From Phlebiopsis flavidoalba (taxonomy: Eukaryota; Basidiomycota; Agaricomycetes; Polyporales; Phanerochaetaceae): DNA of 64,000 nt. The translations under genes were made by a program, and so were the position numbers. The stretch lies in NCBI GenBank assembly GCA_035772785.1, contig JAOCPU010000089.1:1-64000 (forward strand), in the 5' to 3' direction. The notes below the pieces were generated by a model. It was not told where the DNA came from. It saw nothing but the letters and a program-made list of their open reading frames with translations, and did no database searches. The stretch's first letter is position 1. Every line of letters starts with the position of its first letter. Positions 10,493 through 21,755 of this stretch are shown here, piece by piece.

Positions 10493-11679
10493 ATGTCTTC
10501 AGGCTCCTTGCCTTCGAACCACAACCCAAGACACCCGCCGCACCCTGGCGAAAGCATCGCTTGTCTGCGTTCCCATGGTCGCGGGCGGCGCAGCGGTGGC
10601 TTTTTTCATGACGTCGCAGTTCGAGCCGGTTCCAGCCACGGCTACCCGAATTCCTGGTGTTCATCCTTCGCCATCCCCACATCGCGCACCTCGTCGTCCG
10701 TCTTGTATGCCGCGGGCCCCCCCCAGACGCCCCAACTTTGCAAACCGACCCTCCATATCCTGCGCTATTCTCTGCAACCTGCTGGTGCACCTGCCCCGGG
10801 TACACCAGCTCCTCCTTGTCAACCTCGAATGCCGGCTCTCATTGCCCAACCCTTCGAGCGAGCAGCCGTTCGCATTCCCAACTACGCCCACCATTGCGTT
10901 TTCTGGCCTTGCAAGGCGTTTCGATCGTGGTACCATTGCCCGCCCCCATCTTCTTCATGCACGCAGTCAAAACGGTAGAGCTCGTCGGCGTCACCGTTAC
11001 CGACCGAGACGGCAACCGCTCTCCCACTTACATTCAGGCGACGCGACTCGCTGTGGACCTGCCCACCTGCCCAGGTGGGAGCGGGGTGTATCACATCCAT
11101 CCGACCAGGTCGCGACCTGACGCATCTGAAAATCACGAATTTCCTCGAGCGGGACTTCGGGTGAACTTAACGCCCTTCTAAACGCAGTCGGGTTCCAACT
11201 AAAGGAGTTGGCTATCCACTTCAGGCTTTATCAGCGCAGTGAGTTGCCGTTTGCCTTGGTGTACGAACTTAACATTGACGACCATAGTATCTGCGACGAC
11301 TGCGAACGTATTGCCCGCTCTACGAATGTGCCGTTATCTGGCGAAGATATTGATCTCGCTACCGGTGGACGACAAGGCATCGTCAGCAATGTTCCGCGCT
11401 CTTTTGTCAAACGTACCAGACGCCGTGGAATACCTTGAGATCGTGCTCGACTATTCCGGTTGGGCAGGGTACTGTTCCTACCCGGGTAGGGTGGCCAGAC
11501 CACACTGGGCAGATGTATGGGATGTGTTATCCGGGCTAAAGGCGTTACGTGATGTGGTTGTGAGTGTCAAGCCGCCACGCAACCAGATTGATTTCGCCTT
11601 TGGTGATTTACGATGGCTTCAGGCGGAGGCCTCTAGGTTCACGGATGCAGATGTAGATCTCAATTTCTTTCTTAGATAA
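10493..11679 (+). pseudogene. F-box/LRR-like gene remnant
   Basis: Plus-strand frames contain spaced leucine-rich segments like those of the large Agaricomycete F-box families: HLPRVHQLLLVNLECRL near 10780-10840, a V-E-L-V-G-V-T-V-T-D strand near 10970-11010, and VEYLEIVLDYSGWAGY with a D-V-W-D-V-L-S-G-L-K-A-L-R-D-V-V-V pattern at 11430-11570. These would be solenoid repeats of an SCF ubiquitin-ligase adaptor that selects targets for degradation. The F-box itself was not located and the pieces fall in different frames (10575, 10657, 11239), so the gene is broken or has unrecognised introns. The stop at 11677-11679 is a plausible natural end. Confidence 0.4.
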
Positions 11680-11799
11680 TTCCTTTCTCCTTGCTTGTCC
11701 CTTGTTACCTTTCTATGTTTTCTTATCGCGCCAGTAGCCCATTATTTCATATTAATTATACGCTCTAATTTACGAATCACATCTTCTGACCGAGAGACA

Positions 11800-12100
11800 T
11801 TATCGACTACGTACTTGACGCTGGGGTGGGATCTTCATGCATGATATGTTCGAACGAATGACAAGAACGCTTGGGCTATACTCCACTTCGATCACCCTAA
11901 AACGAGTGTGGAATGCACAACTGTCGCTGCATGCGAATCCACCGAGTTTCCACTCGACGGACATTTGCGGCATTACCACCTCGTTCCGCACCAGTGATGG
12001 GGATATAGCCGCAGTGTTGGTCACGAAAGTGCCGCTTGCGTTTGGGACAGGTCAACTGGACTTGGTTTGTGACCTGTAACGCAACCACCGCGCCCGTTTA
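11800..12100. other. Short open stretch, no assignment
   Basis: A plus-strand frame at 11837-12079 (80 codons) is followed by a stop. It may belong to the F-box-like remnant upstream, since phrases such as SITLKRVWNAQLSLHANPPS resemble a late leucine-rich repeat. It is too short and isolated to call. Confidence 0.25.
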
Positions 12101-12800
12101 AGGCCTCCGCTTGGCGTCTAAGGTTGAAGCCCAGCTCGTGGTCGCGACTGTCTACTTGATGCCACTCAGGGATTTGCCTGCCGCTCTCGAACGCGATCGA
12201 CTTGAAGGTAAGGCTCGGGTAGGCGAGGCCGATGTGATCGACGAAAGCGGATGTAGTTCATGAATGCAGTTGAGTCCGCGTGAATGACCCCCCAGAGAGG
12301 AGTTGGACGAGCCAGGTGCATAACGCGAACAGGTCGACGTCCGAGCTGAAGTGCACTGATGTGATCGATGAATGAGCTGCGGGGGGAGGCAAATTGGTGT
12401 CGGTAGGTGGCACCAATGGCAATTAGGCCATCGACTACGTTGCGCGCCTGGTTCGCGCGGAGGTGTAAACCTCGATCTCATTCCTCATGTTGAGGGGAGT
12501 TTCGAACAGAACCTCGATGACAAAACGACCTGAGATGACGGCGTTCGTCGTCTGGTGATCTCAATGTCAGCGTACGGTGAAATGTTGACAACGGCGTCCC
12601 TAACCTTCAGAAGTTGCAGAAAGGACATGACGTCGTGAAATCCAGTGCGCGCTCGCGAAACACTGCGGCGAACGTTGACGGGAAGGCGTCGAGTGCAATG
12701 TCGCGGGTCGCCGAAGACACGGCCGTAAATGCAGCCAGGTCTGCTACGCGTAAATACCCGGGGTCGCGATTAGATGAAAGGTATCCTGAGGTAAACTAAG
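12100..12800 (-). pseudogene. F-box/LRR-like remnant, minus strand
   Basis: Read on the minus strand, the region gives broken leucine-rich fragments: FLQLLKVRDAVVNISPY near 12620-12570 and DSTAFMNYIRFRRSHRPRLP near 12270-12215. They resemble the repeat part of the neighbouring F-box-like genes but shift frame between blocks. A coding start was not found. The assignment rests on resemblance to the other F-box-like genes in this window and is weak. Confidence 0.3.
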
Positions 12801-13129
12801 CAGCATAATGTATGAATATAAATTATAGCAGAAGGTAGAAAGGCACTCACTCTGAGAAGGACATGGCGGCGCGATGAAGGAACAGGAGGCCAGGCGGTGC
12901 GTGGAAGGGTTTTATAACGGACGGTTTTTGCCTCTATGTCAGCCGCACGATAACTCTGGCAAACAAACAAAACATGTATTTGCAGTGCACGTTTAACATA
13001 CAAAATTAGGTGAAATTCAAAATGTGGCGGACATGGCACCGTAATCGTGAGCCGTGGCACGGGCCAGGAGTAATCCTTACAACCTGGGACACATGAGTTT
13101 CCCCCAAGTACCCACACTCCGCACACCGG

Positions 13130-13438
13130 TCAGGATAAGGTGACGGTGCCATCATCCGAAAGGGGTATTATTGCGCACTGATTGCACATCCCGAAAGGGA
13201 CCGCAGAGACCGGCGCGCAGGTCTTCTTGTGAACGATGGGCGTACCAGCTGCAACTCTGAGGTGTTCAGTTGGCGGCTTCGCGTTGTGGTACAGTGATCG
13301 ATAGGGCATGTCGAAGGAGTGTTTCCGGAGGTGCGTTAAAATCTTAATCTCGTCGTCGGTGTAGCTGCGACCTGTCACAAAGGGCCGTGCGGAGGCGGGC
13401 CATTTGGGGGTATGCGATACAGATGTGGTCGGAGGCAA
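13130..13438 (-). CDS. Unassigned minus-strand ORF, 102 codons
   Basis: An open frame reads through SARPFVTGRSYTDDEIKILT and ends with ...SDDGTVTLS before a stop. The Y-T-D-D-E-I-K-I-L pattern faintly recalls a Myb-like or helix-turn-helix segment, but I cannot place it in a family. It lies between two gene remnants on the same strand and could be an exon of one. From 13440 to 14260 I see only short frames without recognisable content. Confidence 0.2.
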   Translation of the reverse strand: MPPTTSVSHTPKWPASARPFVTGRSYTDDEIKILTHLRKHSFDMPYRSLYHNAKPPTEHLRVAAGTPIVHKKTCAPVSAVPFGMCNQCAIIPLSDDGTVTLS

Positions 13439-14396
13439 TGTAATTCATCAAAAGTGTCGTTGGGCCTCGAGCGATTGGGATCAGTGCGCATTGTTGACTA
13501 CCAGAGGTAATCCGAAGAAATGATCCTTGATGAATGACGACCGAGCAATTCGCAGCGCCGTGCGGGATGTCATACAGGTCATGGGACGAGACATGCCACT
13601 TGCAGAGACTGAGGCTTGTTAAGGTTCAATGTAGAGGTGGTCGGGGACCGAGATATCCACAAATTTGTATCGAGGCGTCAAGGCAAAGAGGAAGTCGACC
13701 ACAAACAGACCGGTGAAGACGCCATCAGTGCTCCTTGGACGCGGTGAGAAACGAACAATAAGTATAACGAGTCATACCTGTAGGATTTCGGAAACACGAT
13801 CGGGGTCGTCAAAAATCTGACTTAGTTTTCCTCTTCCACGCATTTATAAGCGTTGTTGTCCGCGCGATGCGATGTGTCTGCCGGCTGACCCACTTGCATG
13901 CTAGGAGGTCGATAGGTGCAAGATAACTCCGAAGCGACGAGGTGAAAGAGCGGGAGCCCCTAATGGGAATGAGAAAGAGGGAGGAGATGGGCAAGATTAG
14001 GAACTTGCCAACGGTTAGGAACGGTGGTCATTGTGAAAGAAGGAGAGAGGGGAAGGACGAGAAGTCAGCAGACATAAGGCAATACCGGGCGGGCTTGATG
14101 GACACGTGACGAGCTCCTCCCAAAATGTAACGGCAACGGATCCAACTGCACATTGCATTGCTACACTACGACAAACACATTCGAGGACCATACAATGACG
14201 GAAACGCCGCGCTACGTCAAAAGCCAGATGGGACTGATTGGATCTCGACATTGTCGACGGCGACATCGTCAACCACCGCCAGCGTGAATGTGCATGCCTG
14301 AGGTGGTATGTGAGCCTTCGGACAATGCATACACACTGGCACTCACCTCAAGCTCTGCCTTGCTCTTCAGACGAAAGAGGTCCTGTAAGGCGAAGG

Positions 14397-15260
14397 TTAC
14401 CTCAGTGCGCTTCTTACCGCGGATAAAACCTGGTGCGACATTGAACGGTTGCCGCGGCATCGACGAAATCGCCCGGGCGAATGACGAAGTGGCTCGCCTC
14501 GGCGAGCAGGCCGGGTCTCATCCTCCAAGAAACAGCCGATGCGGTGGTCGACGACCCACTGCTGGGAGACCGCCCTAGTCTCCTCATTGGGATCATCTTC
14601 TGGCAAGCGCAGAGCACTGGTGAGGGTCTCAACGTTGCGGGCAGTCACCTAGTCGCGCGGTGAGTGACCGTTTGTTTGGCGGTCAAGCGAATGCACTAAC
14701 CTTGGTGAAGACCGAAACGCTTCAACTCAATTTGCGACGTAGAAAGCCGCTCAGAGGTGGGAATCCGTTCTGAGCACACTGTCAGCACCATGTCCCGGAT
14801 GCTGCTGAGGACGTTGGCTGAGTTGCGAACAACTCGTGATGCGGCCCCGCCGTGCAATACGAGGCGTTGGTGAGCGCCGGGCGCATGTCTTGGGCGACTA
14901 AATTGGCTGAATGAGCATCCCTCTCTAGGTCCAAACTGGTCCACGTACCCGTTCCACATCACCAAGCGGCGCCGACGGACTGCGACGCGACAAAGCCCTG
15001 CACGCGCACCCTGACTTCAAAGCGTTGGTTCTGGTGAGGGTTCACCTCAGATGGGTTGTAGACAGAGTTTATGGCAGATAGAACCAGTGCTGTCTATGCC
15101 CGCCGAGACGACGGACGCCCAACCATATAGGTCATCCATATGTCCGGGGAGTCAACTGCCAATCTTCGGCGGTGTCGATCTGAAAGTCATCTACCAGTCG
15201 CCGGCCGATGAAGTTGGGCCAGACATCGCGGAGAAGCTCGCCGTTAAACGCATATGAAGG
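14397..15260 (-). pseudogene. Unassigned multi-segment gene remnant
   Basis: The minus strand shows several protein-like blocks in different frames: ELLRDVWPNFIGRRLVDDFQ (near 15240-15175), a segment ending SQIELKRFGLHQG (14696-14965), ARNVETLTSALRLPEDDPNE (14648-14580) and SHFVIRPGDFVDAAATVQCR (near 14500-14440). The last resembles the G-D-I-V...C-x-I-x-R pattern of the plus-strand remnant at 17380-17450, so the two may be diverged paralogues in opposite orientation. I do not recognise the family. Confidence 0.3.
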
Positions 15261-15986
15261 ACCACATGGCGAAATGCAGCGTCGCGGCCAAAGGGGTTGG
15301 GGTTGTCGGTTCCTGTGACAGATTCGTGAGTTTTTATACGTGCATGAGGTGAATACTGCACGTGGACAGACTTTAGATGAGACGGAAAGGCGGCCGGCCC
15401 GCACTGCATGAGGTACCGGTCGACGGCCGCTGCAAGGGTGACGATCGTTACGTGGGAAGTTCGAGGACAAGGGAGGGATCGATTTGTAGCAGTCGGCTGG
15501 TCGGTTTGACCAAGGAAAAAAAAGAAAATGCTCGATTGAAGCTACCGCCTGGAGCGGTCTACCAAGCCGGATACCCTTATTGAGCTTCGGCGAGTCCTGC
15601 GCCCGAGGAGGAGTGATGCCGAGGCTGCGGGAATGTCGGGCAGTCATTGCGAGCGCGGGAACGTCCGTTTTTTTGGCGGGGGGACCTGGCCACGCCCGTC
15701 GAGTTCCGCCGCCGAGGAGGGGTCTGGACACCGCGAAAACGAAGGATCCCCCACGCCACACTCCCACGTGGGTGCCAAGGAGAGCTTTGTGGCGTGATAG
15801 TCGCGTGGTGTGGGAGAGAACGGTTGCGCCGGCGGTGTTTAAACCACAAATTTTTTTTTTTGGCCCAAGTCATTCGGCCCGGTGGCAAAGACGGGAAACG
15901 GGTGGTGTGGATAAAAGGGGGATGAAACGAGACTGGTCGGGTCAGTTCCATCCTCTCCAGTCATACGCCTACGTGGAACTTCAACG

Positions 15987-17610
15987 ATGCCCAGGGCAAA
16001 GAGAAACGTCGAAGTCGACACGCCTGCCGACCCGCCTTCGCCTCCGAAGAAGGCAAAAAAGAACGTTCGGTAGGTGCCGCCAGCGAGGGGGCCGAGCGAG
16101 ACGGACGTGGGTGCTGTAAGTCCTAACCCGTGCTGCGACGTGGATGTTTACTTACGAAGTGACGCCGTCTAGTCACAACGACGCCGAAAACCGTTTAAGG
16201 GCAAAGGGAAAAGGCCAGCGCCGGCCCTCAAGAGGGGCTTCTGCCTGCGTAACGTCTCCACAATGCGCGGATCGTTTTGTTGTCGCTGACGCACAATGTA
16301 GCACGTTGAGCTGCAGCCTTCGACTGGGACCCCCCAGGCCGTGCCAGATAGTCCAAGGTGGGTTGTCGGTCGCATTACCATGGAGTCGTAACTGATGCTG
16401 GAGTTGCAGCAAGGCAACAGCTACGAGCCTCGCGATGCTATCCCTCACCAAGGGCAGCGCGGAGCGAGCCTGGCGGCAGGTGAGTTGACTATGTGCGCCT
16501 GCGAGAGATGACCGTTAATGTGGTTTTGCATCGCAGCGGACAGGTCGCAGGAAACGACAGCAACGCGGTGGTACAGCTCACGTCCCCGATCACTATTTAG
16601 TGGTACAAGACGACCAACCCGGCGCCGGCGGCGGTGGATTCTACAACCACGGTTGAAGCGGCATAAGGGGGCAGGCGATAAAGGCAAGGATCCTCAGGCG
16701 CCAGAAGCGAAGTGTCCGACGATGACGACGACGATGAATATCCCAAGGAGTTCGAGGAGATCCAGAACCCAGGATTTCTGACGATGGACGACTTAAAGGT
16801 GAGCTCAGGTGGTACCAGTGTTATGATTTCGGCTCACGGTGTGTAGGCATCTTGCGGGATACATCAACGCTATGACGCCTGCGTCTGGTGTAATCCCGAT
16901 CTGTGCAGTGCCCGCCGCCGGCGACTTTGGTACTCGGACCGGTGGAGGAAGGAGGGGCGACTGGGGACCCCGCCCGCTTCTTTCAGGTCAATGGAAACCG
17001 GGTCGTAGTGGGGATCCTGGGGTCCGTCGTGAGTTCCTGGTTCCATGACTACGGTGGAACGCCTGTTTCGCCGATAAACATATCCGTCGAACCGCTCCGT
17101 GCCCGCGACTTGGCCGCCTACAACAGGATCTGCAACAATCGTTCGATGCCACCGCGTAAGTTTCCCTACATCGAGTGGGCCTTGTCTAACAGGGAATTAG
17201 CACCGACGAGCGCGAGAAAGTCTGGGCGTCCCGACTTATGAAAGTTCGCAGCAGCGTGTGGCAGGCAGCATCAATGGTGAGTCGAGGAGTTGCTCGAGGA
17301 TTTACGGAAACTCAAGCCCGTCTAGATTCTCCCCTTCACTGACGTACTGGACGGTCAGACGACCTCTACGCCCGTGAAAGGGTACGACGTCGACGCGACA
17401 ACCATTGTCGCGGGCGACATTGTGCTTATGCGATGCTGACATCGTGCGCTACCCGCCCAAGAGCGAGGTCACCTCTAATAAATGGACGAGCTGGACGACC
17501 ACCCTGGAGCTCAAGGACGTGGTTTACCTCAATCGTGCGCCCCCGAGGTGAAGAAGCCGCAGGAGGGGAGCATTGAGGTCGGAGGCCAGAATGCCGGCGG
17601 GTATATCTAG
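15987..17610 (+). pseudogene. Unassigned multi-exon gene remnant
   Basis: A start at 15987 opens a lysine- and proline-rich N-terminus (MPRAKRNVEVDTPADPPSPP, then KKAKKNVR) that ends at a GTAGGT donor at 16070. Later blocks include an acidic stretch and EFEEIQNPGFLTMDDLK (16720-16800), VVVGILGSVVSSWFHDYGGT (about 16995-17060), ISVEPLRARDLAAYNRICNN, KGYDVDATTIVAGDIVLMRC (17380-17440) and TLELKDVVYLNRAPPEV (17500-17550). The frame between blocks is interrupted, for example by TAG at 16597-16599. The basic start suggests a nuclear protein; the family is unknown to me. Confidence 0.35.
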
Positions 17611-17668
17611 CGTAGCGCGAGCAACCGCGGGTAATGACCCTGTAGTCGTAGTTATGTTTCGGGCAATC

Positions 17669-18720
17669 CTATGTCGGTGTCATATTTGTAATGTTACACC
17701 TCGCGTAGACAAGTGTGAATGAGGGCAATGACCTCTGTCGCTTGCACTGTATTTCGAGCCGTAATACATAATTCACATAGTTGTGACAACAGAGCCAGGC
17801 CAAGGTCATACCTACAGGACAGGTGCACGCTGGATCTGATAGGGCCGGAGGAGGGCGATGCGGTGAAAGGTGGGCTTCGAGATTCCGAGTGATGACAGTC
17901 CAAATTTCGTTATAGTCCATATCAGAGCAAATGAGGTGATATATGGGGCTAGCGATAAGTTGGTCAACGGGAGCGGACATTGGAAGTAGTACGAGGTGTG
18001 CGTACCGCGAGTGTCGGCTCTGAGTCTCTAACATGCTCGAGATGTTGAACGACTCGGCCGTCGATTTGAATGCTGAAGTCAACCTGAACGAGTGAGCTGA
18101 ATGTGACAATGGAGTGGCAAGATACATACGAGTGGGTTGTCGGGGGTCGACTGGAAAAATCAAACGGAGGGGGCGGATTGGAGAACGTGAGGTAAGTAGA
18201 ACCTTGGGGATTGCGAAGCAGTGTCGCGGAGCTCGCGTCGAGTGTTGTCCATATAGGGCGAAGGGAATGCAGGCGAAGGTTAGGGGTGAATAGGGAAGAG
18301 ACGAGCGAAGGCAGGAGAGGGAATATACGCGATGACAGTGGTGCGGGTTGGCCTGGAATGGAACTGGTCCGCCGAGAAACGGCACGGCCTGCGCGGCGGC
18401 GAGTATTGTGGAGGCTGACTCTCAAGGCTGTGAGGTTAGCGTATGAAGGGTGAGGGTAGCCTGTGGAGGTGGCATACATCGACGCATGGGGAGTGGGGGC
18501 ATTGCCAGTTGAGCGGAATGGATTCTACGTTGTGGACGCGATCGTTCGTCTGGGTGTAGCGCAGCACGGATTGAGGTTGGAACCGAAGCTATATAATTGA
18601 CACTGCTGCGTTCGTGGGCATCATCAAGTGCAACGAGAGAATTCATCAGCTCAGCAAGGCTGTGGGATGGAACCGACTGGTGATAACTTAGGTTGAGGAA
18701 AAGTGCCGTGAGGTGGGTCG
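17669..18720 (-). pseudogene. F-box/LRR-like gene remnant
   Basis: The minus strand reads THLTALFLNLSYHQSVPSHS and LAELMNSLVALDDAHE (about 18700-18610), then after frame changes YANLTALRVSLH (18440-18405) and a block running LTSAFKSTAESFNISSMLET, APVDQLIASPIYHLICSDMD and YNEIWTVITRNLEAHL (about 18090-17880). This alternation of L-T-A-L strands and helices is the leucine-rich part of Agaricomycete F-box proteins, which recruit substrates to SCF ligases. No F-box start is visible upstream before the oppositely oriented gene at 19195. Frameshifts separate the blocks. Confidence 0.45.
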
Positions 18721-19194
18721 CGCGCGCGGGGCGACAAGGTGGGACAGAGCGGCTACGTTGTTAAGGCCAAGTAGACGAACGGGGCTGAGAAAGAGTAGAG
18801 GCTTCATAACGCGGCGTGCGGACGACTGGTGTCGTGGTAAGAAAGGACAAAGATGGGGACTGGGTGAGTTAAACATCGAGTGTTATTATGTAAGATATCT
18901 GCCGGGAAGGGATGTCGATTACAAGAGTAGTGGCGCCCCACAGGCTTTCAAGGGGAACCACGTTCAGCATTCGGGCCAATTCACAGCTTATCGCGAAAGG
19001 TGAGCCGCACTCGTTGCACGCACAGGGTTGGTGTCCAATATCTGTGCAGGTCGTGAGCGGAAACGAAGGTGCGCATGGAGCGGAAGTCCTCTTTCAGTCG
19101 AACATCGTATTTGGCATGCGGATGCAAATGTTAGAGGCATATTAGGGAGCGAAAGGTTGTACGTCGAGTGCCACAACCGCGATCACCCCGCACA

Positions 19195-19661
19195 ATGGTC
19201 GACGAAGTACCAGCACTGGAGGCTTTCGAAGACGACGAGCCGCCGCCTCTTGAGCCGGTTGACGACGACACACCGATAGGCGAAGAGATAGCTTGGGTTC
19301 GAATCAACGACCAGTGGCCCAGGACGTTCTTGATTACCGAGAGGTACAACGTGAGAGGAACCATGGGTGACGCGCAGGTGATCAGGGTGTGAGTTGCGAG
19401 GTTGTATCCATTCAGCAGTTACATGATCTACCACAGTCAGGGCGATCCGAGGACTTGTGCGCCGTCGTCCGGCGACAATCTATCTGTTCGTTCAAGCTGA
19501 TCAGAGGTGAGGGACGTGCAGCTCGGAGGTGTGATACAATTTAACCTGTCTGTAGAGAGGCCGATGGGGATGAAGGACGCCATGAGGTTGCGGTACATTC
19601 GATGCTCCACATCCCGTCTATAGGGCGGTGGTGGACTATTAGCTGGGATGCAGTTGATTAG
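19195..19661 (+). CDS. Hypothetical protein, 3 exons, 121 aa
   Basis: The exons 19195-19388, 19441-19506 and 19556-19661 join in frame to 366 bases, giving 121 residues and TAG. Both introns (52 and 49 nt) start GT (GTGAGT, GTGAGG) and end AG. The protein begins MVDEVPALEAFEDDEPPPLE, an acidic, proline-containing N-terminus, and continues through WVRINDQWPRTFLITERYN to a tryptophan-rich end (IGRWWTISWDAVD). I recognise no domain, signal peptide or membrane segment. It sits between two F-box-like remnants on the opposite strand and is one of two loci here that splice cleanly. The exact fit of three exons makes a real gene likely. Confidence 0.55.
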
Positions 19662-19939
19662 GGGTGGAGGGTGTTGCTAATGCGCTCGCGAACCAAGTAT
19701 TCCATCTTTTGCGGACTGAGCCAATAAACCTGCATTACCGTTTGCGCCGAACGAGCCGTAGCGCGACTTTGGGTTGCGTTGCAGGTGAACTTGGGATGGT
19801 TTATGAAGATTGAGGAAATATGCATTACAAGACAGTGCGACTACATGGTAAGCGGAAGGGAGGCAGTGATTGGCTACATGTCTTAATCCCAAAAACAAAT
19901 TCGTAATGACGCCACGGTGAATGACCCAGACGACAGACC

Positions 19940-21170
19940 GCGCCTACGCATTGTCAGAAGGGCCGAGCCATGTGGGTGGTAAAGGACTCACCTCGCGAGT
20001 TGAACGCGTGAGTATGTTCAAGCACGTCGAACTCCATGTCTTTGGGTCCACAAAGCGGGAACGGCCATCATCATCATCGGCGCCACTTTTCAGTTCCAAG
20101 GCGAGTAGGTTCAAGGAGACCGCGCGACATGCGAGGCGAAAGACGACGACCCAGTTAACGTAGGACATGAGGGTAGCCGGGTCGAGGGTGGGTATACTGA
20201 AGTCGAAGAGCAGATACAACCGGCGGCACGTTGACGGAAGCAGCCTGAGATGCGATAGACCAGGTGGACACGGCTAAGAGCGGCGAACATTCCATCAAGG
20301 TCAACGCAATGTGGGGACGACACGAGCCGCGCCTAAGTATTGAAGCCGAGGACAATCGCGGATGGCGGTGAAGACGCGAATTGATGAGGTCGACATCGAG
20401 CTCTGGAAAGTGAGTCAGCGGTGAAGCGGACGTAATGGACGACAGACCTTCATGGTCAGACTCCAGCCTGAGGTAGAGGAATTCAAGAGTTGAGGTGCAG
20501 CTCTGAATGACCGGTGTGACAAGGCAAGGAGGTCCTCGCATATGGGGCCCAACTGGAGTTTCCACCAGGTTTGCACGGGCGGATGGACGACGTGACAAAG
20601 TCTGGAACGTAGCTAGTCCGGTACCATTTGAATGTTTTGAGGTTAACGAACTTCTCGAGAACCGCGGTGAACTCGAACTGGGGAGTAATGACTTCGGTTC
20701 CGCCAGCAAGAGAGAGTATGAACTCGAGAAAGAGGTCCCGATGCGAGCCCAACCTCGCCTTCGTAGCAACGACACTCGGACCAGCGAAGAGAGAGAAGGA
20801 CAAGGTGTTGTAGACGTGGAAAGATGGACACCAGGGTAGGCGTGCGAGTCTGCAAGGGCAGATCGCGGGCTCGTATAGAAGAGTCCCCAATAACGGTGAG
20901 CTTCTTCGCATAGGGGACGCGATTGGATTCATCCGCCTGGAGATGTTGGGTGAAGTCTTCGACATCGGGGTGTTGGGCAGTCCAAAGCAAGTCCAGTTCC
21001 CGGTAGAGCACGCCCCGCGCAGCGCGAACGAGTATGGCGATGGGCCATCATGCAGTGTGCAACGTCGCAGAGGTCGTCGACTTGACAGACTATTTGTTCC
21101 ATGATTTCAAGCGGGAGGGAGGGTGAAGGGCATAGTGGGTGGTCAGAAGGAGGGTGCGTCCCGTCGTCAG
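19940..21170 (-). pseudogene. F-box protein gene, frame-broken
   Basis: On the minus strand an F-box-like start, LPLEIMEQIVCQVDDLCDVA (about 21125-21070), is followed after one extra T by ARGVLYRELDLLW (about 21025-20990). The LRR part continues FPRLQHLVLLSLRWSEC (20850-20800), FTAVLEKFVNLKTFKWYRTS (about 20670-20610), STLEFLYLRLESDHEGLSSI (near 20490-20430) and ATLMSYVNWVVVFRLACRAV (about 20175-20115). The order and spacing match an SCF substrate adaptor: the F-box binds Skp1 and the LRRs bind the target. At least four frame changes lie between the blocks. Confidence 0.6.
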
Positions 21171-21755
21171 CCCCGTTTGAAGTCCGAGTCCCGTTTCCAG
21201 CCCTCCCCCGGCCCGAAAGGGCCGGTTGACGGTGACGGTGTGGGAGCCGGGGGAATCGCTTCGGCGTGCTGCATCGCAGCAGCGCCATTACCTGACAAGT
21301 TACGAAAAGACGAGAATCAGTCGTTGGCATGCGGGCGAGAGCCGTGGGCGCTTGGCATTGCGTGCTTGTCCCATTCTGGCAGGTGAGAAGGATCGCCTGG
21401 CGCGGCTGAAACAAGGGTGAACCTTGCACGCCATCGCGAAACAAATCTTGTAGTTCACAAATTAAATTAGTTTAAAATGCCGTCCTATTTGAGCGGGTTG
21501 CACTTAGAATTTGCATAATATACTATCGGCACGACGCTCAACCACGACCACGGTGAACCCATTGACAGAATCCGGCATCCTGACGAAGTACTCATACAAC
21601 GCGGTCGCATTTTGTGTGGGCAGACAGTAAATCGCATGATAAAAAGACCCAAAGCTACGAGCTCAACAAGAAATTGGTGGCGTGTCCAGGCCAAACAAGC
21701 GGGGCAAAAGAGTCGCTTACACCTCATGACAACACGCGTGACAATGGCCATCTGC

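Noticed and set aside
10467..11136. Minus-strand frames opposite the F-box-like gene
   Set aside because: They are shadows of the plus-strand leucine-rich frames and carry no motif.
15577..16119. Overlapping frames of 124-179 codons on both strands
   Set aside because: They overlap each other and the better-supported start at 15987; Arg/Pro-rich chance translation.
19296..19306. Second GGTTCGAATC B-box-like string
   Set aside because: It lies inside the clean coding exon of the 121-residue gene and has no tRNA context.
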